Notes: generated from the sequence alone by a model not told the origin. A stretch of 64,000 nucleotides of DNA from an uncultured Aquimarina sp. (GCA_947501475.1 CANMWA010000016.1:21444-85443), one strand, 5' to 3'. Positions 8,988-18,383 are shown, counted from the stretch's first letter. A program made the numbers and translations.

Positions 8988-9734
8988 ATGAAGATATTAG
9001 TTTGTATTAGCCATGTGCCAGACACAACTTCCAAAATTAATTTTACGGATGGTGATACTAAATTTGACACTAACGGAGTACAATTTGTAATCAATCCTAA
9101 TGACGAATTTGGATTAACACGCGCTATGTGGTTTAAAGAGAAGCAAGGTGCATCTGTAGATGTTGTTAATGTTGGAGGTCCAGAAACTGAGCCTACATTG
9201 CGTAAAGCACTTGCTATTGGAGCAGATAATGCAATTAGAGTGAATGCCGAAGCTACTGATGGCTTTTTTGTTGCTAAGCAATTAGCAAAAGTTGTACAAG
9301 ATGGTGGTTATGATCTTGTTATAGGAGGTAGAGAATCTATCGATTATAATGGAGGTATGGTGCCTGGTATGATTGCAGCATTAACTGGAGCTAATTTTGT
9401 GAATACTTGCATTGGTTTAGAAATTGATGGTGATTCTGCTACTGCAATTCGTGAAATCGATGGTGGTAAAGAAACTTCTACTGCTAAATTACCTTTGGTT
9501 GTAGGAGGTCAAAAAGGATTGGTTGAAGAAAGTGATCTTCGTATTCCAAATATGAGAGGTATTATGATGGCTCGTAAAAAACCACTTACCGTAGTTGATC
9601 CTGTGGATTCAGCTCAGGAAACAAAAGCTGTTCAGTTTCAAAAACCAGCTCCAAAAGGAGATGTGAAATTGATATCTCCAGATAATGTTCAGGAACTTAT
9701 AGATTTATTACATAACGAAGCAAAAGCTATTTAA
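8988..9734 (+). CDS. etfB: Electron transfer flavoprotein, beta subunit
   Basis: 248-residue subunit of the soluble ETF heterodimer, which takes electrons from acyl-CoA dehydrogenases and passes them to ETF:quinone oxidoreductase. The N-terminus MKILVCISHVPDT and the AMP-binding region (NPNDEFGLTRA, GGRESIDYNGG) are typical. It is followed by etfA after 11 bases, forming a two-gene operon closed by a strong terminator. No dehydrogenase gene is nearby, so the partner enzymes lie elsewhere. Confidence 0.95.
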   Translation: MKILVCISHVPDTTSKINFTDGDTKFDTNGVQFVINPNDEFGLTRAMWFKEKQGASVDVVNVGGPETEPTLRKALAIGADNAIRVNAEATDGFFVAKQLAKVVQDGGYDLVIGGRESIDYNGGMVPGMIAALTGANFVNTCIGLEIDGDSATAIREIDGGKETSTAKLPLVVGGQKGLVEESDLRIPNMRGIMMARKKPLTVVDPVDSAQETKAVQFQKPAPKGDVKLISPDNVQELIDLLHNEAKAI

Positions 9735-9745
9735 AAGAAAAATAT

Positions 9746-10714
9746 ATGTCAGTATTAGTATATACAGAAAGTGAAGGCGGAAAGTTTAAAAAAGCAGCTT
9801 TCGAGGTAGCCTCTTATGCAAAAGGAGTGGCAAATATGTTGGGAACAACAGTAACTGCAGTAAGTATTAATGGAGGAGATAGTAGTGAGCTAGGTACTTA
9901 TGGAGTAGACAAGGTTTTAGAAGTAAAAGATGATAAATTAACTGCATTTAATGCAAGAGCATATGCAGATACAGTAAAACAAGCTGTAGATAAAGAAGGA
10001 GCAAAAGTAGTGGTGATAAGCTCTACGGCTGATAGTAAATTTTTAGCCCCATTATTAGCAGTAAACCTTAATGCAGGGTATGTTTCTAATGTAGTAGCGT
10101 TACCAGAGAGTGCTTCGCCTTTTAAAGTGAAACGTACAGCATTTACGAATAAAGCATTTAATATTACAGAGATGTCAACAGATGTCAAGGTAATAGGTTT
10201 GTCTAATAATGCTTTTGGTCTTAAAGAAAATTCAGGAACGGCTGCTGCCGAAGCATTTTCGCCTTCGTTATCTGATGCGGATTTTGGAGTAAATGTAACA
10301 TCTGTAGATAAAGCAACTGATAAAGTATCTATTGCCGATGCTGATATCGTTGTATCTGGTGGACGTGGATTAAAAGGCCCAGAAAATTGGGGTATGATAG
10401 AAGATCTTGCAGAAGTGTTGGGAGCAGCAACAGCTTGTTCTAAACCTGTAAGTGATATGGGGTGGAGACCACATAGTGAACATGTAGGGCAGACAGGAAA
10501 ACCTGTAGCTACCAATTTATATATTGCTATTGGAGTTTCTGGGGCAATACAGCACCTTGCAGGAATCAATGCCAGTAAAGTAAAAGTGGTAATTAATAAT
10601 GATCCTGAAGCACCTTTTTTCAAAGCTGCAGACTATGGAATAGTTGGAGATGCTTTTGACGTAGTCCCAAAACTTATTGAAAAATTAAAAGAATTTAAGT
10701 CGAATAACGCATAA
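9746..10714 (+). CDS. etfA: Electron transfer flavoprotein, alpha subunit
   Basis: 322-residue FAD-carrying subunit of ETF. The C-terminal FAD-binding half shows the family motifs: VVSGGRGLKGPENW, then RP-SEHVGQTGKPV, the IGVSGAIQHLAG stretch and NNDPEAPFFKAADYGIVGD. The N-terminal half is the divergent domain that packs against EtfB. It forms an operon with etfB and is followed by a 12-bp perfect-stem terminator. Confidence 0.95.
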   Translation: MSVLVYTESEGGKFKKAAFEVASYAKGVANMLGTTVTAVSINGGDSSELGTYGVDKVLEVKDDKLTAFNARAYADTVKQAVDKEGAKVVVISSTADSKFLAPLLAVNLNAGYVSNVVALPESASPFKVKRTAFTNKAFNITEMSTDVKVIGLSNNAFGLKENSGTAAAEAFSPSLSDADFGVNVTSVDKATDKVSIADADIVVSGGRGLKGPENWGMIEDLAEVLGAATACSKPVSDMGWRPHSEHVGQTGKPVATNLYIAIGVSGAIQHLAGINASKVKVVINNDPEAPFFKAADYGIVGDAFDVVPKLIEKLKEFKSNNA

Positions 10715-10739
10715 TTTTCATAAATTGTGCCCAATTAAG

Positions 10740-10788
10740 GGCTGTTTGAACTTAGGTAAAAGTCCGTTTGTTCAAACAGCCTTTTTTT
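10740..10788 (+). terminator. Terminator of etfBA
   Basis: Perfect 12-bp arms GGCTGTTTGAAC (10740-10751) and GTTCAAACAGCC (10770-10781), followed by seven T. It ends just 12 bases before the next gene, whose promoter must therefore lie within or very near it, unless it depends on readthrough. Confidence 0.9.
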
Positions 10789-10800
10789 ATTGAAAAAAAT

Positions 10801-11418
10801 ATGAGTTTAGTTCGACTGAACATAAAAGGTATATCTTACAGTCAGACCCAAAATGGTGCTTATGCACTAATTTTAAGCGAAGTGGATGGGGAAAGAAAAT
10901 TACCAATAGTTATAGGTGCTTTTGAAGCGCAGTCTATAGCAATTGCTTTGGAAAAAGAAATCAAACCTCCGAGACCATTAACCCATGATCTTTTTAAAAA
11001 CTTTGCAGATCGATTTGACGTCATGGTAAAACAGGTGATAATTCATAAATTGGTAGATGGCGTTTTTTATTCTAGCGTAATCTGTGAACGCGATAAGATT
11101 GAAGAAATCATCGATGCTAGAACTAGTGATGCTATTGCATTAGCACTACGTTTTCAAGCACCTATATTTACTTATAAAAACATATTAGATCAAGCAGGAA
11201 TCTATCTTAAAGTAAATCCTAAAAAAGAAGATGAAAATGATCCTGAAAGTTTATTGGTCGACGAATTAGTGTCTGATGATGTCGAAATGGTTGGAAAAGA
11301 AACTAATTATAAAGATATGTCTTTAGAAGAATTAAATCGAATGTTGGATCAAGCTGTTACCAACGAAGATTATGAACTTGCTGCAAGAATAAGAGATGAG
11401 ATTTCTAAACGCAACTAG
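10801..11418 (+). CDS. Bifunctional nuclease family protein (DUF151) with UvrB/UvrC motif
   Basis: 205 residues from the ATG at 10801 (MSLVRLNIKGIS). An in-frame start 33 bases upstream lies within the etf terminator and is rejected. Residues about 1-140 are the DUF151/BFN domain with conserved LPIVIGAFEAQSIA-like and RTSDAIALALRF motifs. The C-terminal 35 residues are a UVR motif (EELNRMLDQAV...YELAARIRDEI). The plant and mycobacterial relatives were reported to have nuclease activity; the function in Bacteroidota is unproven. No signal peptide. Confidence 0.8.
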   Translation: MSLVRLNIKGISYSQTQNGAYALILSEVDGERKLPIVIGAFEAQSIAIALEKEIKPPRPLTHDLFKNFADRFDVMVKQVIIHKLVDGVFYSSVICERDKIEEIIDARTSDAIALALRFQAPIFTYKNILDQAGIYLKVNPKKEDENDPESLLVDELVSDDVEMVGKETNYKDMSLEELNRMLDQAVTNEDYELAARIRDEISKRN

Positions 11419-11469
11419 TTGTAGTACTAAATTAAACCCCTATTATTTTATTAATTGATTTCTGTATTT

Positions 11470-13176
11470 ATGAAAAAAGGATTACTTACCTTCCTACTTT
11501 CACTTTCTGCTTTTGCTATCGTATCAGCACAATCTATTGAAAAAAAGTGGGTTTTAGAGAAGACTATTGATGCCTCTGGAGAGGCAATGAAAGTGGAAAA
11601 AGGAGATTATTTCGAGTTAGACAAAGGTCAATTTTCGTATTCTTTTAATAATAACGCTGAAGAATCTCTTAAAGGAGATTATTTACAACAACATAGCGTT
11701 TTACTACTATTTCCTGAAATAGCAGAAGATTCTATTATAAAATATAAAATACATACGGTTACAGATTCTACTCTGGTGTTGTCTAAGAAAGGAGTTACCT
11801 ATGCTTTAAAAGCTTCAAACAAAATTATCCCTGTTCCTCAAGTTATAAAAGGAGATGAAATACTTCCTAGTCAAGGATTTTCATTCAATAGTTTTTGGAG
11901 AGGAATATTGGGTATGATTGTACTTTTAATAATTGCTTATTTGTTTAGTAGCAACCGAAAAGCAATTAATTGGAAAACAGTTGGATTAGGTGTCGGGTTT
12001 CAATTAATAATTGCTATTGGGGTTTTAAGAATACCGTTTGTTCAAACGATATTTGAATGGGTTGGAGGTTTATTTGTTAGTGTTTTAGACTTTACTAGAG
12101 CAGGAAGTAAATTTCTGTTTGAAGGTTTAGTTGTAGATATGGACACCTTTGGTTTTATATTCGCTTTTCAGGTATTACCAACTATTATATTCTTTTCAGC
12201 TTTAACTTCCTTATTATTTTATTTAGGTATTATTCAAAAAGTAGTAAAAGGCTTGGCTTGGTTGTTAACTAAAGCACTAAAGATATCTGGAGCAGAAAGT
12301 TTAAGTGTCGCTGGTAACATCTTTTTAGGCCAAACAGAAGCACCTCTATTAATCAAAGCATATTTAGAAAAGATGAATAAGTCTGAAATGCTATTGGTTA
12401 TGATCGGTGGCATGGCCACTGTTGCAGGAGCTGTACTGGCAGCTTATATCGGGTTTTTAGGAGGAGACGACCCAGTTTTAAGATTACAATTTGCAAAACA
12501 CCTATTAGCAGCATCAGTAATGGCAGCTCCAGGAGCAATTGTTATTTCTAAAATACTATTTCCGCAAACAGAAGAAATTAATACAGATGTACATGTTTCT
12601 TCAGAAAAAATAGGATCTAATATTTTAGATGCCATCGCAAACGGAACAACTGAAGGCTTAAAATTAGCTGTAAATGTTGGTGCTATGTTATTAGTGTTTG
12701 TAGCTTTTATTGCCATGCTGAATGGTATATTAGGTTGGGTTGGAGACATCACTTTCATAAACACTTGGATAGCATCGAACACAGCATACCAAAGCCTATC
12801 TCTTGAACTTATTTTAGGCTATCTTTTTGCACCATTAATGTGGCTGATTGGAGTCGCTAAAGAAGACATAGCTTTAATGGGCCAACTCCTAGGGATAAAA
12901 CTAGCAGCTAGTGAGTTTGTTGGCTATATACAATTAGCAGATTTAAAAAATGTAACAAATGCAACACATTTAACCTATAACAAATCCGTTATCATGGCTA
13001 CTTATATGTTATGCGGATTTGCAAATTTTGCATCCATAGGGATACAAATAGGAGGCATTGGTTCGCTAGCCCCTGGTCAGCGTAAAGTATTATCAGAGTT
13101 TGGTATGAAAGCACTTATAGGAGGTACTATTGCTTCATTATTATCTGCTACTATTGCAGGAATGATAATAGGATAA
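11470..13176 (+). CDS. CNT-family nucleoside:cation symporter with N-terminal periplasmic domain
   Basis: 568 residues. Residues 1-20 are a signal peptide (MKKGLLTFLLSLSAFAIVSA), followed by a beta-rich, lipocalin-like domain of about 115 residues. From about residue 140 comes a concentrative nucleoside transporter core: the N-terminal helix, the gate domain (GLAWLL..ALKISGAESL), NIFLGQTEAPLLIKAYL, and the C-terminal CGFANFASIGIQIGGIG..PG motif. The core motifs are those of NupC-like Na+ or H+ symporters. The periplasmic N-terminal domain is not part of NupC. An in-frame start 15 bases upstream is less likely. The gene lies before thyA, which fits nucleoside salvage. Confidence 0.85.
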   Translation: MKKGLLTFLLSLSAFAIVSAQSIEKKWVLEKTIDASGEAMKVEKGDYFELDKGQFSYSFNNNAEESLKGDYLQQHSVLLLFPEIAEDSIIKYKIHTVTDSTLVLSKKGVTYALKASNKIIPVPQVIKGDEILPSQGFSFNSFWRGILGMIVLLIIAYLFSSNRKAINWKTVGLGVGFQLIIAIGVLRIPFVQTIFEWVGGLFVSVLDFTRAGSKFLFEGLVVDMDTFGFIFAFQVLPTIIFFSALTSLLFYLGIIQKVVKGLAWLLTKALKISGAESLSVAGNIFLGQTEAPLLIKAYLEKMNKSEMLLVMIGGMATVAGAVLAAYIGFLGGDDPVLRLQFAKHLLAASVMAAPGAIVISKILFPQTEEINTDVHVSSEKIGSNILDAIANGTTEGLKLAVNVGAMLLVFVAFIAMLNGILGWVGDITFINTWIASNTAYQSLSLELILGYLFAPLMWLIGVAKEDIALMGQLLGIKLAASEFVGYIQLADLKNVTNATHLTYNKSVIMATYMLCGFANFASIGIQIGGIGSLAPGQRKVLSEFGMKALIGGTIASLLSATIAGMIIG

Positions 13177-13274
13177 ATATTTCTTCTGATTTTTGCTGAA
13201 GTAATAATTTTCTTAGCGATTTATAACAATTTAATAATCTTTGATTTAAAAAGTTTCTCGAAACCTATTTTTTG

Positions 13275-13282
13275 TATATTTG
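13275..13282 (+). promoter_or_regulatory. -7 promoter element of thyA
   Basis: TATATTTG matches TAnnTTTG and lies 47 bases before the thyA start codon. No clear -33 partner. Confidence 0.4.
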
Positions 13283-13329
13283 AGAGGGCTATAGCAACTT
13301 TAACAATAACGTAAACAGTAAGAGAGAAT

Positions 13330-14154
13330 ATGAGGCAGTACCTAGATCTTGTGCGTCATGTAATTAAAAGTGGGAGTATAAAAGAGGACCGAACTGGGAC
13401 AGGAACAAAAAGTGTTTTTGGATACCAAATGCGTTTCGATCTAAGTGAAGGTTTCCCCATGGTGACAACCAAAAAACTACATCTTAAATCAATAATCTAC
13501 GAATTACTTTGGTTTTTGAAAGGAGATACTAATATTGAGTATCTTCAGGAAAACGGTGTGCGTATCTGGAATGAATGGGCTGATGAAAATGGAAACTTAG
13601 GACCAGTGTACGGTCACCAATGGCGTAATTGGGATGGTAATGAGATTGATCAAATAAAAGAAGTAGTTGATTCTCTTAAAAATAATCCAGATAGTAGACG
13701 AATGCTTGTTTCAGCTTGGAACCCAAGTGTGCTTCCTGATACATCAAAATCTTTTTCTGAAAATGTTGCTAATGGTAAAGCTGCGCTACCACCTTGTCAT
13801 GCTTTTTTTCAATTTTATGTAGCAGATGGTAAATTATCGTGTCAATTATACCAACGAAGTGCAGATATATTTTTAGGGGTACCTTTTAATATAGCTTCTT
13901 ATGCACTGTTTACTATGATGATGGCACAGGTGTGTGGGTATGAAGCAGGAGAATTTATACATACTTTTGGAGATGCACATATTTATAATAATCACATCGA
14001 ACAACTAGAGTTACAATTGTCTAGAGAACCTAAGAAATTACCTAAAATGATTATTAATCCTGAGGTAAAAGATATTTTTGGCTTTGTTTTTGATGATTTT
14101 AAGTTAGTAGACTATGATTCACATCCACATATTAAGGGTGCAGTTGCAGTTTAA
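13330..14154 (+). CDS. thyA: Thymidylate synthase
   Basis: Cytosolic enzyme that methylates dUMP to dTMP using 5,10-methylenetetrahydrofolate and yields dihydrofolate. 274 residues, close to the 264 of the Escherichia coli enzyme; a short insert (KSFSENVANGKA) precedes the active site. The nucleophile Cys lies in LPPCHAFFQFYV, and the phosphate-binding DSRRMLVSAWNP and the QRSADIFLGVPFNIASYA stretch are intact. It is followed at 24 bases by a TonB-like gene. The dihydrofolate reductase that recycles its product is encoded about 6.6 kb away. Confidence 0.97.
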   Translation: MRQYLDLVRHVIKSGSIKEDRTGTGTKSVFGYQMRFDLSEGFPMVTTKKLHLKSIIYELLWFLKGDTNIEYLQENGVRIWNEWADENGNLGPVYGHQWRNWDGNEIDQIKEVVDSLKNNPDSRRMLVSAWNPSVLPDTSKSFSENVANGKAALPPCHAFFQFYVADGKLSCQLYQRSADIFLGVPFNIASYALFTMMMAQVCGYEAGEFIHTFGDAHIYNNHIEQLELQLSREPKKLPKMIINPEVKDIFGFVFDDFKLVDYDSHPHIKGAVAV

Positions 14155-14178
14155 GCCCAGATTTAAAATGAATGTATT

Positions 14179-14604
14179 ATGAAAAAACTATTACTTGTAT
14201 TTATAATTTTATGTTCTGGTTTTTCTTTTTCTCAAGATGCTATAATTCTTTCTCAAGAAAATGCAAATGAAAAAGGGATCACGCCAATATGGCCAAAATG
14301 TGATCGATCCAGACAGACCCCAACTCAGTGTTTTGATCAAAAACTGAGAAATCATATTATTCAGAATTTTGAATATCCTGAAATAGCAATGAGTGAAAGT
14401 CTTAGTGGCACAGTTACTGTTGAGTTTATTATTAACAAAAAAGGGAAAGTTGAGGTAATCGAAGTTACTGGAGCACATCGATATTTGCAAAGAGAAGCGA
14501 TCAGAATTATAAGAGCTATTCCCAAAATGCAACCTGGAAAATGGGGAGATAAACCAATAGCAGTGGCGTATACTGTGCCAATTACATTTAGAAAACCACA
14601 ATAG
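14179..14604 (+). CDS. TonB C-terminal domain protein, secreted
   Basis: 141 residues with a signal peptide (MKKLLLVFIILCSGFSFS) and a TonB-like C-terminal domain from about residue 55: YPEIAMSESLSGTVTVEFIINKKGKVEVIEVTG, ending IAVAYTVPITFRKPQ. Such proteins contact TonB boxes of outer-membrane transporters, but this one lacks the membrane anchor and proline-rich linker of a true TonB, so a different periplasmic role is likely. It probably shares a transcript with thyA. Confidence 0.75.
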   Translation: MKKLLLVFIILCSGFSFSQDAIILSQENANEKGITPIWPKCDRSRQTPTQCFDQKLRNHIIQNFEYPEIAMSESLSGTVTVEFIINKKGKVEVIEVTGAHRYLQREAIRIIRAIPKMQPGKWGDKPIAVAYTVPITFRKPQ

Positions 14605-14673
14605 GTTATATAATATTTTAACATTGGATTAACCTTGTTAAAAGGTAAATCAATATAAAAATCTGTAAATTTG

Positions 14674-14707
14674 AGTGTATTTGTATAAAACGAATACACT
14701 TTTTTTT
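14674..14707 (+). terminator. Terminator-like hairpin abutting egtB
   Basis: Arms at 14674-14683 and 14691-14700 (9 of 10 pairs, AGTGTATT paired with AATACACT) are followed by seven T, and the egtB ATG begins immediately at 14708. TAAATTTG at 14666-14673 also fits a -7 element. It probably ends the thyA transcript, and could attenuate or start egtB expression. Confidence 0.6.
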
Positions 14708-15871
14708 ATGATTATCACAAATAGTTTATTGACTTCTTTCTTACAAACACGATCCGATACAGAAGAAATTTGTGCTCCCCTTGAGATCGAGGATTATGTA
14801 GTTCAACCCATTGTAGATGTATCTCCACCAAAGTGGCACTTAGGGCATACCACCTGGTTTTTTGAAGAGTTTATCTTGTCAAAGTGCTGCAATAACTATA
14901 CAAGGTTCAATTCAGAATATGCTTATGTTTTTAATAGTTATTATGAAAGTATAGGAAAACGTGTAATACGAACAAATAGAGGAAATTTATCAAGACCGAC
15001 TGTAAGCGAAGTATATCAATACAGAGATTATGTCACCTCACACTTACAATCTTTTTTAGAAGAAAATGATGATGTAAAAATACAAGAACTCGTTGAAACA
15101 GGGATTCACCATGAAAAACAACACCAAGAACTGTTATTAACTGATATAAAGTATATTTTAGGAAACAATCCATTGTTCCCTAAGTACAATGAAATGTTTA
15201 CAGAAAATCCTGTTATTACTAATGATTCTGGATATATTGAAATAGAAGAAGGGATTTATGATATTGGATATAAAGGAAATGATTTTTGTTATGATAATGA
15301 ACTAGGTGTTCATAAAGTATTGCTTCATGAATATGCTATTTCCAGCACTTTGGTGACGAATAGAGAGTATCTCGAATTTATTAATGATGATGGGTATCAA
15401 AATAGCCTACTATGGCATGCTGAGGCATGGGATTGGCTACAAAATAATGATATTACAGCTCCGCTGTATTGGTATAAGATCAATGATCAATATCATCAAT
15501 ATACTTTGCAAGGATTAAAAAACCTTAATCCAAATGCACCAGTAACACATATTTCGTATTATGAAGCATTTGCTTATGCACAATGGAAAGGACAACGACT
15601 TCCAACCGAATTCGAATGGGAAGTTGCTCAAGAACACTTTCAATGGGGGACACGGTGGGAGTGGACAGAAAGTGCATATCTACCATATCCTAATTACACA
15701 AAAGCTCCAGGGGCTTTAGGTGAGTATAATGGAAAATTTATGATAAACCAAAAAGTTCTCAGAGGAGGTTCTGTTGCAACACCACATCATCATACAAGGC
15801 CAACATATCGCAATTTTTTTCACCCACATCTTAGATGGCAATTCACAGGATTAAGACTTGTGAAGAATTAA
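14708..15871 (+). CDS. egtB: Ergothioneine biosynthesis sulfoxide synthase EgtB
   Basis: 387-residue non-haem iron enzyme that joins hercynine to a thiol (gamma-glutamylcysteine or cysteine) with O2. The N-terminal DinB-like domain carries the iron ligands: WHLGHTTWFFE near residue 50 and the HxxxHxE motif in HHEKQHQEL near residue 135. The C-terminal half is an FGE-sulfatase fold (RLPTEFEWE, VLRGGSVATP, RPTYRNFFHP..RWQFTGLRL). A GTG start 33 bases upstream lies in the terminator stem and is rejected. The gene is followed after 16 bases by egtD, giving a compact ergothioneine pair. OvoA is a less likely alternative because the methyltransferase is separate. Confidence 0.88.
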   Translation: MIITNSLLTSFLQTRSDTEEICAPLEIEDYVVQPIVDVSPPKWHLGHTTWFFEEFILSKCCNNYTRFNSEYAYVFNSYYESIGKRVIRTNRGNLSRPTVSEVYQYRDYVTSHLQSFLEENDDVKIQELVETGIHHEKQHQELLLTDIKYILGNNPLFPKYNEMFTENPVITNDSGYIEIEEGIYDIGYKGNDFCYDNELGVHKVLLHEYAISSTLVTNREYLEFINDDGYQNSLLWHAEAWDWLQNNDITAPLYWYKINDQYHQYTLQGLKNLNPNAPVTHISYYEAFAYAQWKGQRLPTEFEWEVAQEHFQWGTRWEWTESAYLPYPNYTKAPGALGEYNGKFMINQKVLRGGSVATPHHHTRPTYRNFFHPHLRWQFTGLRLVKN

Positions 15872-15887
15872 TAATTTTCATTTCTAT

Positions 15888-16859
15888 ATGAATTCCAAAG
15901 ATCAAAAAGTATTAGTTTCGACTTTCGAAAAAGAAGTCTATGAAGGATTAACAGCATTCCCTAAATATTTATCATCAAAATACTTTTATGATGAAATTGG
16001 AGATGAGCTTTTTCAGCAAATCATGGCATTACCCGAGTATTATCTTACTCGTGCCGAATATGAGATTTTTACAACACATAAATCAGCGATTGTTCAAAGT
16101 TTTGATAAAAACCGGGAAGGTTTTGATTTGATTGAACTTGGTGCAGGGGATGGTAAAAAAACTAAAGTACTATTAGAAGAACTTTCTGAAAATGATTATG
16201 ATTTTGCATACAACCCCATTGATATAAGTGAAAATGCAGTTAATGGATTAGTAAAAAACCTTAATCAAGAAATGCCTAAAATTATAGTTCAAGGGCAAAT
16301 TGGAGAGTATTTTGAGGTGTTGGATCGATTAAAACATATGAGTGATCGTAAAAAAGTAATTATGGTATTAGGTTCTAATATCGGTAATTTATTACATCCT
16401 AGAGCCATTCAGTTTTTAAAGAAACTATGCAATGCGATGCATGATAACGATCTTATTTTTATGGGATTTGATCAAAAGAAACACCCTCAGAAAGTTTTGG
16501 ATGCTTATAACGACAAAACTGGAGTAACAGCAGCATTTAATAAAAATGTATTAGCAAGAATTAATAAAGAACTTGGCGGTAATTTTGATCTAGATAAATT
16601 TATGCACTGGGAGAGTTATGATCCCGAAAATGGAACTGCAAAAAGCTATTTGATAAGTAAAGAAAAACAAACTGTAGATATTGATAGTTTGTCACTACAA
16701 GTTCATTTTGAAGCATGGGAAAGTATACATACAGAAATTTCTCAGAAATATGATGATGATATTGTGAAATGGCTCGCCAAAGAATCTGGTTTAAAGATTG
16801 TTGAATCTTTTTCAGACACAGATAAAGGGTATAAAGATTACTTGATTACTAAAGCTTAA
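15888..16859 (+). CDS. egtD: L-histidine N-alpha-methyltransferase EgtD
   Basis: 323-residue SAM-dependent enzyme that trimethylates histidine to hercynine, the first step of ergothioneine synthesis. The N-terminal PKYLSSKYFYDEIGDELFQQI and LPEYYLTRAEYEI motifs and the glycine-rich SAM-binding ELGAGDGKKT match the family, as does VLGSNIGN. It is directly behind egtB. No egtC (glutamine amidotransferase) or egtE (lyase) is in the cluster, as in other two-gene pathways where EgtB may use cysteine. The class V PLP enzyme 2.7 kb away is a weak candidate for the lyase. Confidence 0.9.
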   Translation: MNSKDQKVLVSTFEKEVYEGLTAFPKYLSSKYFYDEIGDELFQQIMALPEYYLTRAEYEIFTTHKSAIVQSFDKNREGFDLIELGAGDGKKTKVLLEELSENDYDFAYNPIDISENAVNGLVKNLNQEMPKIIVQGQIGEYFEVLDRLKHMSDRKKVIMVLGSNIGNLLHPRAIQFLKKLCNAMHDNDLIFMGFDQKKHPQKVLDAYNDKTGVTAAFNKNVLARINKELGGNFDLDKFMHWESYDPENGTAKSYLISKEKQTVDIDSLSLQVHFEAWESIHTEISQKYDDDIVKWLAKESGLKIVESFSDTDKGYKDYLITKA

Positions 16860-16891
16860 AAAGGCATAATAAACTCAAAACTATTAAAAAA

Positions 16892-17173
16892 ATGAAAGCA
16901 ATTTGGAATGGACAAATAATTGCAGAAAGTAATGATACAAAAGTTATAGAAAACAACCATTATTTTCCTCCAGAAGCGATTAAGAAAGAATTTTTTATGT
17001 CAAGTGATACACATACCAATTGCCCATGGAAAGGTGTTGCTTCTTATTATACAGTGCAAGTAAATGGAAAAGAAAACCCAGATGCTGCGTGGTATTATCC
17101 AGAAACTAGCGACTTGGCAAAACAAATCAAAGGGTATGTAGCCTTTTGGAAAGGGGTTGAGGTTATAGAATAA
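16892..17173 (+). CDS. DUF427 domain protein
   Basis: 93-residue cytosolic protein matching DUF427: MKAIWNGQIIAES, then NHYFPPE, and the HTNCPWKGVASYY..VNG motif, ending in a W-YP-P-like segment. The function of the family is unknown. It begins 32 bases after egtD on the same strand, so co-transcription with the ergothioneine genes is likely. Confidence 0.85.
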   Translation: MKAIWNGQIIAESNDTKVIENNHYFPPEAIKKEFFMSSDTHTNCPWKGVASYYTVQVNGKENPDAAWYYPETSDLAKQIKGYVAFWKGVEVIE

Positions 17174-17257
17174 TATACAACCTCATACCCTTACTATTCT
17201 GTTTTTTACTGTAAAAATTATAATATACTCACTTTCATGTTTTAGATTGTGTTCTTA

Positions 17258-18202
17258 TTATTTTCTTTCCAGAACACGTATCACAGTAGGTGATAATTCG
17301 TTACTGTTTCCAGAATTTGCAACACAATTAATGTATATTTTTTCTCCATCTGGGCTAAAAGCCAAATCATTTGGAGTTCTTAATCCTGAAGTTTTGGCAT
17401 CTCCATCGGTGTTAGTTGGGCTACCATTTCCTGCAATCACTTCTACAGACTCTCCATCCAAACTTACTTTGTAAATTTGCCCTAAAGAAGCGGCAGTAAG
17501 ATATAGTTCTCCTTCAAAAGAGGTAATATGAGCGTTTCCTGTTGAGTTTGGGATTGTTGCCAGTATAGAAACATCTCCTGTGTTAGAAACCTGCAAGATA
17601 TTACCATCGCTAAAATTTACTACATAAAGCTTTTCTGTGTCTTCTACCCAAGTAATTCCATTTGCGCATGCAAAATCTGCACTAGCTGCAAATAGATTAG
17701 AATTACCATTTGGTGTAAGTTTGGTAATCGTACCATTTTGACAACTTAAAACATAAACATTTCCCGCTTCATCTATAGTGATACCAGTTGGTAACGCTAC
17801 ATCTTCAGTAAAAAGTTCGGTATTTCCGTTGGGATCTATTTTAAATACTTTATTTACCCCAAAGTTTGACTGGTATAAATTACCCATAGCATCAAAATGA
17901 TTACCGGTTAAGCCAGCTGGGAAGAAATTGGCAAAAAGTTCTGACGCTCCATTTTTCGGATTAATTTTAAAGAGGTCTGCACCATTGATATTTGCTAAAC
18001 CAACTCCAAAATCTGCGGCATATATATTTCCATGGGTGTCTACATCCAATCCTCCGGTTCCAATAGGTAAAGTGGTGAGGGTAGATAGTTTATATCTAAT
18101 AGGTGGTATTGAGTCATCATCAGAAGGTATGTAATCATCAATTCCACACGAGTATAATGTGATTGAAGAAATCAACAAAAGAGTAGCAACTGTTTTCATC
18201 AT
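17258..18202 (-). CDS. NHL/SMP-30-like beta-propeller lipoprotein
   Basis: 314 residues from the chosen ATG, with a lipoprotein signal ending LYSC; the second residue after Cys is not Asp, and an Asp-rich linker (DDYIPSDDDSIPP) follows. Repeated blades of the type G-N-IY-AD-G, P-G-I-D-GN-YV-, and a terminal LAFSPDGEKIYINC mark an NHL or SMP-30/gluconolactonase-like six-bladed propeller. Substrate is unknown; a binding or lactonase-type role at the cell surface is possible. A start 30 bases upstream is possible but gives a poorer signal peptide. Confidence 0.75.
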   Translation of the reverse strand: MMKTVATLLLISSITLYSCGIDDYIPSDDDSIPPIRYKLSTLTTLPIGTGGLDVDTHGNIYAADFGVGLANINGADLFKINPKNGASELFANFFPAGLTGNHFDAMGNLYQSNFGVNKVFKIDPNGNTELFTEDVALPTGITIDEAGNVYVLSCQNGTITKLTPNGNSNLFAASADFACANGITWVEDTEKLYVVNFSDGNILQVSNTGDVSILATIPNSTGNAHITSFEGELYLTAASLGQIYKVSLDGESVEVIAGNGSPTNTDGDAKTSGLRTPNDLAFSPDGEKIYINCVANSGNSNELSPTVIRVLERK

Positions 18203-18383
18203 GTCTATTTTTTTATGATTTATATAAGACAAATGAATATAAATTTTAAAGAAAACTTGTTGCTTTATAGAAGCGCTTAATAACTGCCGATAAAGGTTTA
18301 CATTTTTATCTACGAGTACTTAAATAAACCGACCTAATACCTTAAGATTGTTGAAAGTTGTCTATAGAAAAATGATATTTAAT

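Noticed and set aside
9898..10623. A 241-codon open frame antisense to etfA.
   Set aside because: Fully overlaps the strongly conserved etfA on the opposite strand and has a low-complexity, non-protein-like composition; a shadow of the real gene.
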